Shown piece after piece: positions 1 to 6,491 of a stretch of 8,899 nucleotides of DNA; positions within the stretch are counted from its first letter, which is position 1; each line of letters starts with the position of its first letter. The position numbers and the translations under genes were made by a program. A model generated the notes under the pieces. The model did no database searches and was not told the DNA's origin. It saw nothing but the letters and a program-made list of their open reading frames with translations. Origin of the DNA: Verrucomicrobiota bacterium (GTDB lineage: Bacteria; Verrucomicrobiota; Verrucomicrobiia; Limisphaerales; UBA9464). The stretch spans positions 1 through 8,899 of the forward strand of contig CANHYD010000079.1 of NCBI GenBank assembly GCA_947464705.1. The letters are read 5' to 3'.

Positions 1-1102
1 CACTGCCGCAACACCAAGAAGCTTCGGGTAGTTCCACCAGTCGCACCCCAGGAATCGCCCGCAACAACGAGCGGGGCTGCGCTGAGACCCTCTGTCCATG
101 ACAGAGGTGGCAAGATTCATGGTAAGTGACCACCTGCTGAAGAGCACCCACCGCGGACGGCGACTCGATCCCGGTAAATGCCAACCACTCATGGATGTCC
201 TTCACCTTCGCATCCCAAAGCTTGGCCCGATGGACATAACGGGGATCTTCAGCCAGCAGGCGTGCGTAATGCTTGAGATGGGAACCACAACCCCCCGCGT
301 TGCTAATGATCGCATCGAAGGATTCCGGCGGGAATTGCTCGATGTTTCGACGGGCCAATTCTTGGGCCAACTCCCACTCACCATTGTGCGCATGGAGCGA
401 TCCACAGCAATGCTGTTCAGGCGGGGTGATCACCTCACAACCATTGCGGGCGAGGACTTCCGCCGTATCGCGATTGACGTCACTGAAAATCAAGTCCTGG
501 GCGCAACCGGCCAAGAGCGCCACACGGTAACGACGAACCCCCTGAGCGCGCGTCACCGGAGCGACCAGATCCTCGGTCCACCGGGCTTGCACCGGAGGGG
601 TCATGGCTTCCAGTTCCCGGAGACGCCGGGGCAACAACCGAGTCAGGCCCAAAGCCCGAACCGCCGACTGAAGTCCCAAGCCCTGCCAAAGTTGCATCAC
701 TCGACCCAAGAGCTTGAGCCGGTTCAGGTCCATGAAGAGCCCCCGAAGACTCAATGTCCGGATCAGCGACCGACCGGGAGTAGCCAACACCCGGGAAGCC
801 TCCGCCTCGGCCCGCGCCCGCTCGAAGAGTTCCGCATAGTCCACCCCCGCCGGACAGGCCGTCATGCAGGCCAGGCATCCGAGACAGTAGTACATCTCGT
901 CGGCGAAAGTCTTGCTCGGTTCCAGACGCTCATCCGCGATGGCGCGCATCAGAGCGATCCGCCCCCGCGGCGAATGCCGTTCCAGCTTCGTCGCGTCGTA
1001 GGTGGGACACGTCGGTAGGCACAGCCCGCAATGCATGCATTGCTGGACCACCGAGTAATCCAGGTTTTTCAGGTGCGAGGACGACGACGGTGAGGAGGCC
1101 AT
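1..1102 (-). CDS. glcF: Glycolate oxidase iron-sulfur subunit, GlcF-like (3' end beyond window)
   Basis: This is the Fe-S electron-transfer subunit of a GlcDEF-type glycolate/(D)-lactate dehydrogenase, which oxidises glycolate to glyoxylate and passes electrons towards the membrane quinone pool. The minus-strand frame is open from an ATG at 1102 to the window edge (367 codons seen; E. coli GlcF is about 407). Two ferredoxin-like 4Fe-4S motifs are visible: Cys22-x2-Cys25-x2-Cys28-x3-Cys32-Pro and Cys73-x2-Cys76-x2-Cys79-x3-Cys83-Pro. Two cysteine-rich CCG-type domains follow: Cys200, HCCGS at 231-235 and AGGCG at 269-273 in the first; YHESCHLC at 327-334 and WCCGS at 363-367 in the second. The frame stops being visible inside the second CCG motif, so about 40-60 residues are missing. 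The start lies just before the first cluster, as in the family; no strong Shine-Dalgarno precedes it. It begins 28 bp after uup ends. The flavin subunits GlcD/GlcE are not in the window. A related (Fe-S)-binding lactate-utilisation protein is the alternative. Confidence 0.88.
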   Translation of the reverse strand, partial: MASSPSSSSHLKNLDYSVVQQCMHCGLCLPTCPTYDATKLERHSPRGRIALMRAIADERLEPSKTFADEMYYCLGCLACMTACPAGVDYAELFERARAEAEASRVLATPGRSLIRTLSLRGLFMDLNRLKLLGRVMQLWQGLGLQSAVRALGLTRLLPRRLRELEAMTPPVQARWTEDLVAPVTRAQGVRRYRVALLAGCAQDLIFSDVNRDTAEVLARNGCEVITPPEQHCCGSLHAHNGEWELAQELARRNIEQFPPESFDAIISNAGGCGSHLKHYARLLAEDPRYVHRAKLWDAKVKDIHEWLAFTGIESPSAVGALQQVVTYHESCHLCHGQRVSAQPRSLLRAIPGVRLVELPEASWCCGS

Positions 1103-1130
1103 GAGGACAGTGGTTGAGGACTGGGCTGTT

Positions 1131-3023
1131 TCAGGGCTGCGCGGCTGCGGCACGGACCGCCTCCAATTCCTCCCAACGAGAATAAAGCGAGGCCACCCCG
1201 GCCTTAGCCGTCTCCAACTCTGCCAGAAGCGCCTGCATCCGGGCTCCATTCTTGCGGACGAATTCCGGATCCAAGAACTGCGACTCCCGCTCCGTCACCT
1301 GAGCCTCAGCCGACTGGATCACCGCCTCGATGCCCTCCAACTCCCGCTGCTCCTTGAAGCTGAGTTTGCGGACCTTGCCAGCTTTTGGCGTCGAAGCCGA
1401 CCCCGAGAGCTTGAATTCACGGCCACCGCTCCCAGAACCCGAAGCGGCCCGACGACGCTTCTCCAAATAGTAGTCGTAATTGCCCTCACTGAAGACCACC
1501 CGCCCCTCGCCCTCAAAGGCCAAGATGCCGGTGCACACCCGATTGAGGAAATACCGATCGTGGCTCACCACCAGCACGCACCCCGGAAAGAGCGTCAGCG
1601 CTTCCTCGAGAATCCGCATGGTCTGCAAGTCCAGATCGTTGGTGGGCTCGTCCAGCACCAAGAAATTGCCACCCCGCTTGAGCACCCGCGCCAACAACAG
1701 CCGACTGCGCTCGCCCCCGCTGAGGTGCTTCACCTGAGTGGTGATGCGATCATCGGTGAAGAGGAACCGCTTGAGATAACCTCGCAGAGAGAGTTTCTCA
1801 TCACCCCACTGGACCCATTCGGTACCGTCACTGACCTCTTCCAAGACAGTCCGCTCTTCGTTCACCCGAAGTCGCCCTTGATCGACGTAGTTGAAGCGCG
1901 TCAGGGAACCGATGCGTACCTCCCCCTCGGTCGGCGGCATCTCACCCAGCAGGATGCGCAGCAAGGTCGTCTTGCCCAACCCATTGCGACCGGTCACTCC
2001 GATCCGGGTGCCCCCCGCGAAATTCAGACTGAGATCGGAGAAGAGCCGACGCCCCCCGAACTCCATGCCCACGCCCTCGATTTCCACCACCCGGTTGCCC
2101 AGGGGCGGTGGTGGTGGGATGACCAATTCCATCTCGGATTCGGAAGGCGGCGGACCCGCGCTCTCGGCGGCGGAAAACCGATCCAGGCGCGCCTGACTCT
2201 TGCTCGTCTGGGCTTTGGGACGACGACGCACCCACTCGATCTCGCGCCGCAGGAACATCTGGCGCTTGTGTTCGGTCACCTCCTCGGTGGCCAACTTCTC
2301 GGCCCGCTGAAGCAGGTATTCCGAGTAGTTGCCATCGTAGCGTTCAAACTTGCCGTTGCGCAGCTCGACGATCGTGGTGGCCACAGAATCCAGGAAATGC
2401 CGGTCATGGGTCACCACCAACAAACCACCGGAGTAGCCCGCCAAGAACTCGGTGATCCATTCCACCGATTCGGTGTCCAAATGGTTCGTGGGCTCATCAA
2501 GCATCAGGAAGTCCGGCCGGGCGATCAGGGCCCGGGCCAGGGCCACACGACGCCGCTCTCCACCCGACAACTGGCCGATCTGGCGCTCATCGGGCGGGCA
2601 GCCCAATTGGTTCAAAGCCGTGCGGACCCGAGAGTCGACCGTCCAACCCTCGAGTTGCTGGATGCGCTCCTCCAGATGGTCATGGCGACTGGAATGCCCC
2701 GGAAGATTCTCGAACTCATGGATGAGGGAGAGGACATGGCGTGCTCCATCGCGTGCGGCCTCGAGAACCGTGAGATTGGAATCCAGTTCGAAGGCCTGGG
2801 ACAAATACCCCGTGACCAGATCCCGGCGCCGAGTGATCACACCATCATCGGCCTCGGTTTCATTGGCCAAGAGCCGCATGAAGGTCGATTTGCCGGCACC
2901 GTTCCGACCCACGAGTCCGATGCGGTCGCCCGCCGACAGGGCCAGTGAGGCCCGGTCCAAGAGGGTCCGGTCGTTGATGTTCAGGACCAGGTCCTGAGCG
3001 GAGATAAGCACGCCTTCGTTCAC
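1131..3023 (-). CDS. uup: ABC-F family ATPase, Uup type
   Basis: This is a soluble dual-ATPase protein without membrane domains. ABC-F proteins act on the ribosome; E. coli Uup is also linked to DNA-lesion/replication tolerance and binds nucleic acid through its C-terminal coiled coil. The 630 residues match E. coli Uup (about 635). First ATPase: Walker A GRNGAGKST at 39-47, signature LSGGE at 152-156, Walker B FLMLDEPTNHLD at 172-183, switch THDRH at 205-209. The interdomain linker (about 235-300) contains EWVRRRPKAQTSK and ends in a PPPPP run at 303-307. Second ATPase: GRNGLGKTT at 345-353, LSGGE at 434-438, FLVLDEPTNDLD at 454-465, SHDR at 487-490. A Ser/Gly-rich spacer (525-548) leads to a charged C-terminal helix pair (about 553-625) typical of Uup. 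Both Walker B glutamates are present, so both sites look catalytic. The start is GTG at 3023; an in-frame stop lies a few codons upstream and no normal ATG is available, and no strong ribosome-binding site is seen. Another ABC-F subgroup is possible but less likely given the C-terminal domain. Confidence 0.93.
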   Translation of the reverse strand: MNEGVLISAQDLVLNINDRTLLDRASLALSAGDRIGLVGRNGAGKSTFMRLLANETEADDGVITRRRDLVTGYLSQAFELDSNLTVLEAARDGARHVLSLIHEFENLPGHSSRHDHLEERIQQLEGWTVDSRVRTALNQLGCPPDERQIGQLSGGERRRVALARALIARPDFLMLDEPTNHLDTESVEWITEFLAGYSGGLLVVTHDRHFLDSVATTIVELRNGKFERYDGNYSEYLLQRAEKLATEEVTEHKRQMFLRREIEWVRRRPKAQTSKSQARLDRFSAAESAGPPPSESEMELVIPPPPPLGNRVVEIEGVGMEFGGRRLFSDLSLNFAGGTRIGVTGRNGLGKTTLLRILLGEMPPTEGEVRIGSLTRFNYVDQGRLRVNEERTVLEEVSDGTEWVQWGDEKLSLRGYLKRFLFTDDRITTQVKHLSGGERSRLLLARVLKRGGNFLVLDEPTNDLDLQTMRILEEALTLFPGCVLVVSHDRYFLNRVCTGILAFEGEGRVVFSEGNYDYYLEKRRRAASGSGSGGREFKLSGSASTPKAGKVRKLSFKEQRELEGIEAVIQSAEAQVTERESQFLDPEFVRKNGARMQALLAELETAKAGVASLYSRWEELEAVRAAAAQP

Positions 3024-3182
3024 AATGAGGGCAGGAACCTACACGAGACTAGGCCGCGGAGCCATGGACGCTTTCAGCTTTCCCGCTGCCCGCCTCCGAT
3101 CGGCACGGAGTGGATTCCTAGGAACGGCCTCACTCCACCGCCTCGACATTGAACAGGTCGGTGCGACGCTTGGTTCCTGCGC
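3024..3182. other. Divergent intergenic region (uup / DUF1365 gene)
   Basis: This 159-bp gap separates the minus-strand uup start from the plus-strand DUF1365 start, so it should carry promoters for both directions. I see no convincing -35/-10 pair; a TTGAAC at 3149-3154 lacks a good partner at 17 bp. The only clear structure is the nested palindrome annotated separately. Short open frames exist across it on both strands (3025-3246 plus, 3039-3278 minus) but neither resembles a protein. Confidence 0.6.
3107..3136. repeat. Nested palindrome in the divergent promoter region
   Basis: The outer arms GGAGTG (3107-3112) and CACTCC (3131-3136) are perfectly complementary. They enclose a perfect 10-bp palindrome TTCCTAGGAA at 3115-3124. 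The position, between divergent gene starts and about 46 bp before the DUF1365 start, suits an operator, but no regulator gene is adjacent and a chance occurrence is possible. Confidence 0.35.
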
Positions 3183-4097
3183 ATGGCTCTCCGCCCCACC
3201 ACCGATGATGCACCGCTTCGCTCCTGCCTCTACGAGGCTCGGGTGATGCACCGTCGTCTGGAACCCCGGGTGCACCATTTCGAGTACGGGATCTTCCTCG
3301 CCTGTCTGGACCTCGACGAATTGGACGCCCTGGATGCCCGCCTGCGTTTCTTCAGCCGCAATCGCCGGAACTGGTTAGAGTTCCGGGATTCCGACCACCT
3401 TCCCTATCCGGAGACTTCTGGACCCAAGAACCAAGAAAACAAGACCCAGAAGCCCCACATCAAACGGGCCCTCCAAGCGTGGCTTGAGCAGCAAGGAGTT
3501 CGCCTGGCGGACAACGACCGCGTCCTGCTGGTGACCCTGCCCCGGATCGCTGGCTACGTGTTCAACCCCGTGAGCTTCTACTTTTGCACCAAGCCCTCGG
3601 GCGAAGCACTCTGCGCCGTGGCCGAGGTGGGCAACACCTTTGGCGAATTGAAACCCTACCTGGTGCCCCTCCAAGCCACCTCAGACGGCCAAGACGGCCC
3701 CTCGTTCCGCTGCGTGGTGCCCAAGCATTACTACGTCTCGCCCTTCACCGCGCTGGATGTCTGTTTTGATTTCCAGCTCCGGACTCCGGGCCCCCGCCTG
3801 CGGATCGCCGTCAACGACGTGAGCGAGGGGCGCAACCTGCTGCTCACCACCCTGAACGGATCCCAACGACCGATCACCGACCGGGAGATCCTCCGCTTGA
3901 GCCTCCGCTACCCACTGGTGACCCTGAAGGTGATTAGCGCAATCCACTGGCAGGCTCTCCGGCTTTGGGTCAAACGGGTGCCTTGGTACGCCAAGTCCGA
4001 GCGACGCGACTTGCAACGGGGGGTCTTTCGGGCCCACTCATCCCTCGCCCATCCAGATCTCGATTCCGGACCCAACCCCTCGACCGATCCCGGATAA
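3183..4097 (+). CDS. DUF1365 family protein of a lipid-modification cluster
   Basis: This 304-residue protein belongs to the DUF1365 family, whose biochemical role is not established but which recurs beside Cfa-like methyltransferases. Family marks in order: N-terminal LYEARVMHRR at 16-25 with HHFEYGIF at 31-38, the diagnostic TLPRIAGYVFNPVSFYFC at 118-135, GNTFGE at 150-155, KHYYVSPF at 181-188, and a C-terminal VTLKVISAIHWQALRLW at 246-262. The segment at about 71-93 (rich in K, N, Q and P, encoded by an A-rich patch near 3420-3460) looks like a small insertion before the conserved core. The ATG at 3183 gives the usual short leader before LYEARV; the alternative ATG at 3246 would cut into the conserved start. 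No clear Shine-Dalgarno is seen. It is the first gene of the plus-strand cluster, 61 bp before the Cfa-like gene. Family assignment is firm; involvement in acyl-chain modification is inferred from neighbours. Confidence 0.9.
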   Translation: MALRPTTDDAPLRSCLYEARVMHRRLEPRVHHFEYGIFLACLDLDELDALDARLRFFSRNRRNWLEFRDSDHLPYPETSGPKNQENKTQKPHIKRALQAWLEQQGVRLADNDRVLLVTLPRIAGYVFNPVSFYFCTKPSGEALCAVAEVGNTFGELKPYLVPLQATSDGQDGPSFRCVVPKHYYVSPFTALDVCFDFQLRTPGPRLRIAVNDVSEGRNLLLTTLNGSQRPITDREILRLSLRYPLVTLKVISAIHWQALRLWVKRVPWYAKSERRDLQRGVFRAHSSLAHPDLDSGPNPSTDPG

Positions 4098-4146
4098 TGC
4101 AAATCCTGAGGTTGTGGTTCTGGGAAATCTGCTCAAACTCAAGCTT

Positions 4147-4152
4147 TAGAAT
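4147..4152 (+). promoter_or_regulatory. Possible -10 element for a leaderless cfa transcript
   Basis: TAGAAT at 4147-4152 matches the sigma-70 -10 consensus at five of six positions and lies in a locally AT-rich stretch of the 61-bp gap between the DUF1365 and Cfa genes. Its downstream edge is 6 bp from the ATG at 4159, which would place transcription initiation at or next to the start codon. No Shine-Dalgarno precedes the ATG. I see no good -35 at the expected distance, so this is tentative. Confidence 0.25.
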
Positions 4153-4158
4153 TTTACC

Positions 4159-5490
4159 ATGAGCCGCACCCAACCCGAGTCGATCCTTCCGACGTTTGCC
4201 GCCGCATCCGCCGGGAATACCTCCGGGGGAGTTTCGGAGGCCGCCCAGAACCCGTCGTCACCCCGGTGGCAGGAGTCCATTGCCCAGAATCTGGTCACCT
4301 CGCTTTTTCAGCCCATGTCTGAGGGGCACCTGCGGATGGTGTGTCCGGATGGATCGACCCGCGAGTTCGGCACCCCCGGCCAGACCCCGTCCGCGGAGAT
4401 CCACCTGCGGCGTTGGCGTTTCTTCACCCGCTGCGCCATTGGTGGCGACATCGGCTTCGGTGAGGCTTATCAGGACGGTGACTGGGAGACGCCTGACTTG
4501 GCCGCGGTGATCGCCTGGTTCTGCGCGAATGTGGAGCAGGCCCCCTCGATGTCGGGCTCCGCTCGCAAGCGACTGCGCTTCACGCTCCTGAATGCGGCCA
4601 ACCACCTGCGGCACTTCCTCAACCGCAACTCCCTGACGGGCTCCCGATCCAACATCGCGGCCCACTACGATTTGGGGAATGCCTTCTATTCGCAGTGGCT
4701 CGACGCCACGATGACCTACTCGGCGGCCTTGTTCGAATCGCCCGATCAATCCCTGGAGGCTGCCCAGACCGCCAAGTACGAGCGGCTGGCCCAAGAGCTG
4801 CGGCTCAAGGCGGGCGAGCATTTGCTGGAAATCGGCTCCGGGTGGGGCGGAATGGCCAGCCATGCGGTGCGCCGGCATGGAGTCCGCGTGACCACCATCA
4901 CGTTGTCTGAGGCACAGGCCGCCTACTGTCGGGAACGCTTCGAGAGAGAGGGCATCGCCGACCGAGCCCAAGTGCGGGTCATCGATTATCGCCTGCTGAC
5001 TGGCCAATTCGACAAGATCGTCAGCATCGAAATGATGGAAGCCATCGGCGATCAGTACCTCGAGACGTACTGCCAGAGCGTCCAACGCCTGCTCAAACCC
5101 AACGGAATCTTCGCCGCCCAGTTCATCACCTATCCCGACTCGCGTCATGCCGAGTTGCGGCGCAGCGTGGACTGGATCCAGAAGCACATCTTCCCAGGCT
5201 CACTATTGCTCTCGCTCAACCGTGTCAACGAGTCGATGCAGCGGACCGGGCGTCTCCACCTGCACAGCCTTCACGACATGGGTCTCGACTATGGTCGCAC
5301 CCTGCGCCAGTGGCGCGCGCGCTTCAACCAGGGCCTCGACGCGGTGCGCACGCAGGGTTTTGACGACCATTTCATCCGCACTTGGAACTACTACCTGGCC
5401 TACTGCGAGTCGGCCTTCCTCTGGCGGAACATCAGCGTGGTGCAGGCCACTTGGACAGCTCCCAACAACCGCAGCCTGATGTCGGCGTGA
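4159..5490 (+). CDS. cfa: Cyclopropane-fatty-acyl-phospholipid synthase-family methyltransferase
   Basis: This is a SAM-dependent enzyme of the Cfa/mycolic-acid methyltransferase family, expected to add a methyl or methylene carbon to the double bond of unsaturated acyl chains in membrane phospholipids. The 443 residues comprise an N-terminal substrate-binding region (about 40-160, including GDIGFGEAYQDGDWE at 96-110) and a Rossmann methyltransferase domain. Motifs: NIAAHYDLGNAFY at 165-177, TMTYSAALF at 184-192, SAM-binding LLEIGSGWGG at 222-231, SIEMMEAIG at 289-297, and YYLAYCESAF at 411-420. Compared with E. coli Cfa, the residues aligning with Glu239 (Glu294), Tyr317 (Tyr378) and Cys354 (Cys416) are kept. 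The positions of Cys139 and His266 appear to be Ala189 and Gln321, as I align them by eye. The family is longer here by a Ser/Pro/Ala-rich N-terminal tail (1-35). The ATG at 4159 has no Shine-Dalgarno. The next gene starts 19 bp after its stop. The exact product (cyclopropane, methyl-branched or other) cannot be told from sequence. Confidence 0.93.
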   Translation: MSRTQPESILPTFAAASAGNTSGGVSEAAQNPSSPRWQESIAQNLVTSLFQPMSEGHLRMVCPDGSTREFGTPGQTPSAEIHLRRWRFFTRCAIGGDIGFGEAYQDGDWETPDLAAVIAWFCANVEQAPSMSGSARKRLRFTLLNAANHLRHFLNRNSLTGSRSNIAAHYDLGNAFYSQWLDATMTYSAALFESPDQSLEAAQTAKYERLAQELRLKAGEHLLEIGSGWGGMASHAVRRHGVRVTTITLSEAQAAYCRERFEREGIADRAQVRVIDYRLLTGQFDKIVSIEMMEAIGDQYLETYCQSVQRLLKPNGIFAAQFITYPDSRHAELRRSVDWIQKHIFPGSLLLSLNRVNESMQRTGRLHLHSLHDMGLDYGRTLRQWRARFNQGLDAVRTQGFDDHFIRTWNYYLAYCESAFLWRNISVVQATWTAPNNRSLMSA

Positions 5491-5509
5491 GTCCGGAAAG
5501 GCTCTCCGC

Positions 5510-6361
5510 ATGAACCTGCCCACCCCACTGATCCTGATCCTTCTGGGATTGGCGTTCGTGGTGGCGGAGATGGTGTCGACTTTCCAAGTCGCCCGTCGTC
5601 TTCGGAACTTCGGGATCGTGGACATCGTCTGGTCCGCGGGTTTCACCCCATTGGTGCTCCTCTACCTGCTGGCCACAGCCTGGCAGGAACGCTCGGCCCC
5701 CGCCGGCGGGAGCACCCTGACGGAGGCGCTGATTTCTCGGCTACCCTTGACCCTCATGGTCACCCTCTGGAGCCTGCGCCTCGGACTGCACCTCCTGATC
5801 CGAGTGCGAGCCCACCATCCCGTGGAAGATGTTCGCTACGCCCAACTCCGGAAGGAATGGGGAGCACAAACCGACCGGAAAATGCTGGGCTTCTTCCTGC
5901 TTCAGGGAGCCCTGCAAGTGGTGCTCTCCACGCCGTGGCTAATTAGCAGCCTTCGACCGCCCACAGAGCGATCCGGATGGGTCGGCGGTTGCTTCTGGCT
6001 TGGCCTCCTGCTCTGGGCTGTGGGCATCCTGGGTGAATCCGTGGCCGACCGCCAATTGGCCCGATTCCGAGCCGATCCCGCTCGTCGCGGACAAGTCTGC
6101 CAAAAAGGGTTCTGGCGGTACTCCCGTCATCCCAACTACTTCTGCGAGTGGTTGGTCTGGCTGGGCTATGGCGTCTTTGCGCTGGCCAGTCCCTGGGGCT
6201 GGATCGGGCTCCTGGCGCCAGCGCTGATGTATCACTTCCTGGTCAACGTCACCGGCGTTCCCATGACCGAGGCACTGTCAGTAAAGTCCAAGGGTGAGGC
6301 TTACCGCCGATACCAACAAACCACCAACGCCTTTTTTCCAGGACCGCCCCGCCTCGGATGA
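5510..6361 (+). CDS. DUF1295 (steroid 5-alpha-reductase-like) membrane protein
   Basis: This 283-residue polytopic inner-membrane protein belongs to the DUF1295 group, related to steroid 5-alpha-reductases and isoprenylcysteine methyltransferases; members are thought to act on lipid substrates, but most are uncharacterised. Hydrophobic segments lie at about 5-24, 44-58, 78-98, 125-147, 157-176 and 211-246. Family marks: GIVDIVWSAG at 35-44, KGFWRYSRHPNYFCEWLVWLGY at about 199-220 (RHPNYF is the NADPH- or SAM-side signature of the superfamily), and a C-terminal KGEAYRRYQQTTNAFFPG at 261-278. The ATG at 5510 is preceded by GGAAAGG about 10 bp upstream, the clearest ribosome-binding site in the cluster. 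It follows cfa by 19 bp and is almost certainly co-transcribed. A reductase acting on the product of the Cfa-like enzyme is a reasonable inference, not shown by sequence. Confidence 0.9.
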   Translation: MNLPTPLILILLGLAFVVAEMVSTFQVARRLRNFGIVDIVWSAGFTPLVLLYLLATAWQERSAPAGGSTLTEALISRLPLTLMVTLWSLRLGLHLLIRVRAHHPVEDVRYAQLRKEWGAQTDRKMLGFFLLQGALQVVLSTPWLISSLRPPTERSGWVGGCFWLGLLLWAVGILGESVADRQLARFRADPARRGQVCQKGFWRYSRHPNYFCEWLVWLGYGVFALASPWGWIGLLAPALMYHFLVNVTGVPMTEALSVKSKGEAYRRYQQTTNAFFPGPPRLG

Positions 6362-6491
6362 CCTTCAGGGAGCACCGCGTTGCAACAATCCGGGACCATG
6401 GCTCTGCATCGGTTCCCATGAAACCGACAGCTCTGCCCCATTGACGATCGTCCCCACGGGCCGGAGCTTTGGAGTCACCTACAGCGCGACC
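6362..6491 (+). other. 130-bp gap between the lipid genes and the radical SAM gene
   Basis: The gap is long enough for a separate promoter. A TTGACG lies near 6441-6446 but the hexamer 17-18 bp downstream (GAGCTT/AGCTTT) is poor. A 6-bp inverted repeat TCGGTT (6409-6414) / AACCGA (6422-6427) has a 7-nt loop. The radical SAM reading frame stays open through this gap, yet the sequence upstream of 6492 shows no family similarity. Confidence 0.4.

Noticed and set aside
98..1018. 306-codon plus-strand open frame opposite glcF
   Set aside because: The minus strand carries two 4Fe-4S motifs and CCG domains in one continuous frame; the plus-strand translation has no recognisable feature.
1101..2948. 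615-codon open frame on the plus strand opposite uup
   Set aside because: It mirrors the Uup coding frame, which has all ABC motifs; its translation shows no family similarity and is the antisense shadow expected from GC-rich codon use.
4258..5187. 309-codon minus-strand open frame opposite cfa
   Set aside because: The plus strand encodes a clear Cfa-family enzyme here; the antisense frame has no family similarity.
6294..6491. N-terminal extension of the radical SAM protein to an ATG at 6294
   Set aside because: It would overlap the DUF1295 gene by 68 bp and adds 66 residues with no family similarity; ATG 6492 fits better.
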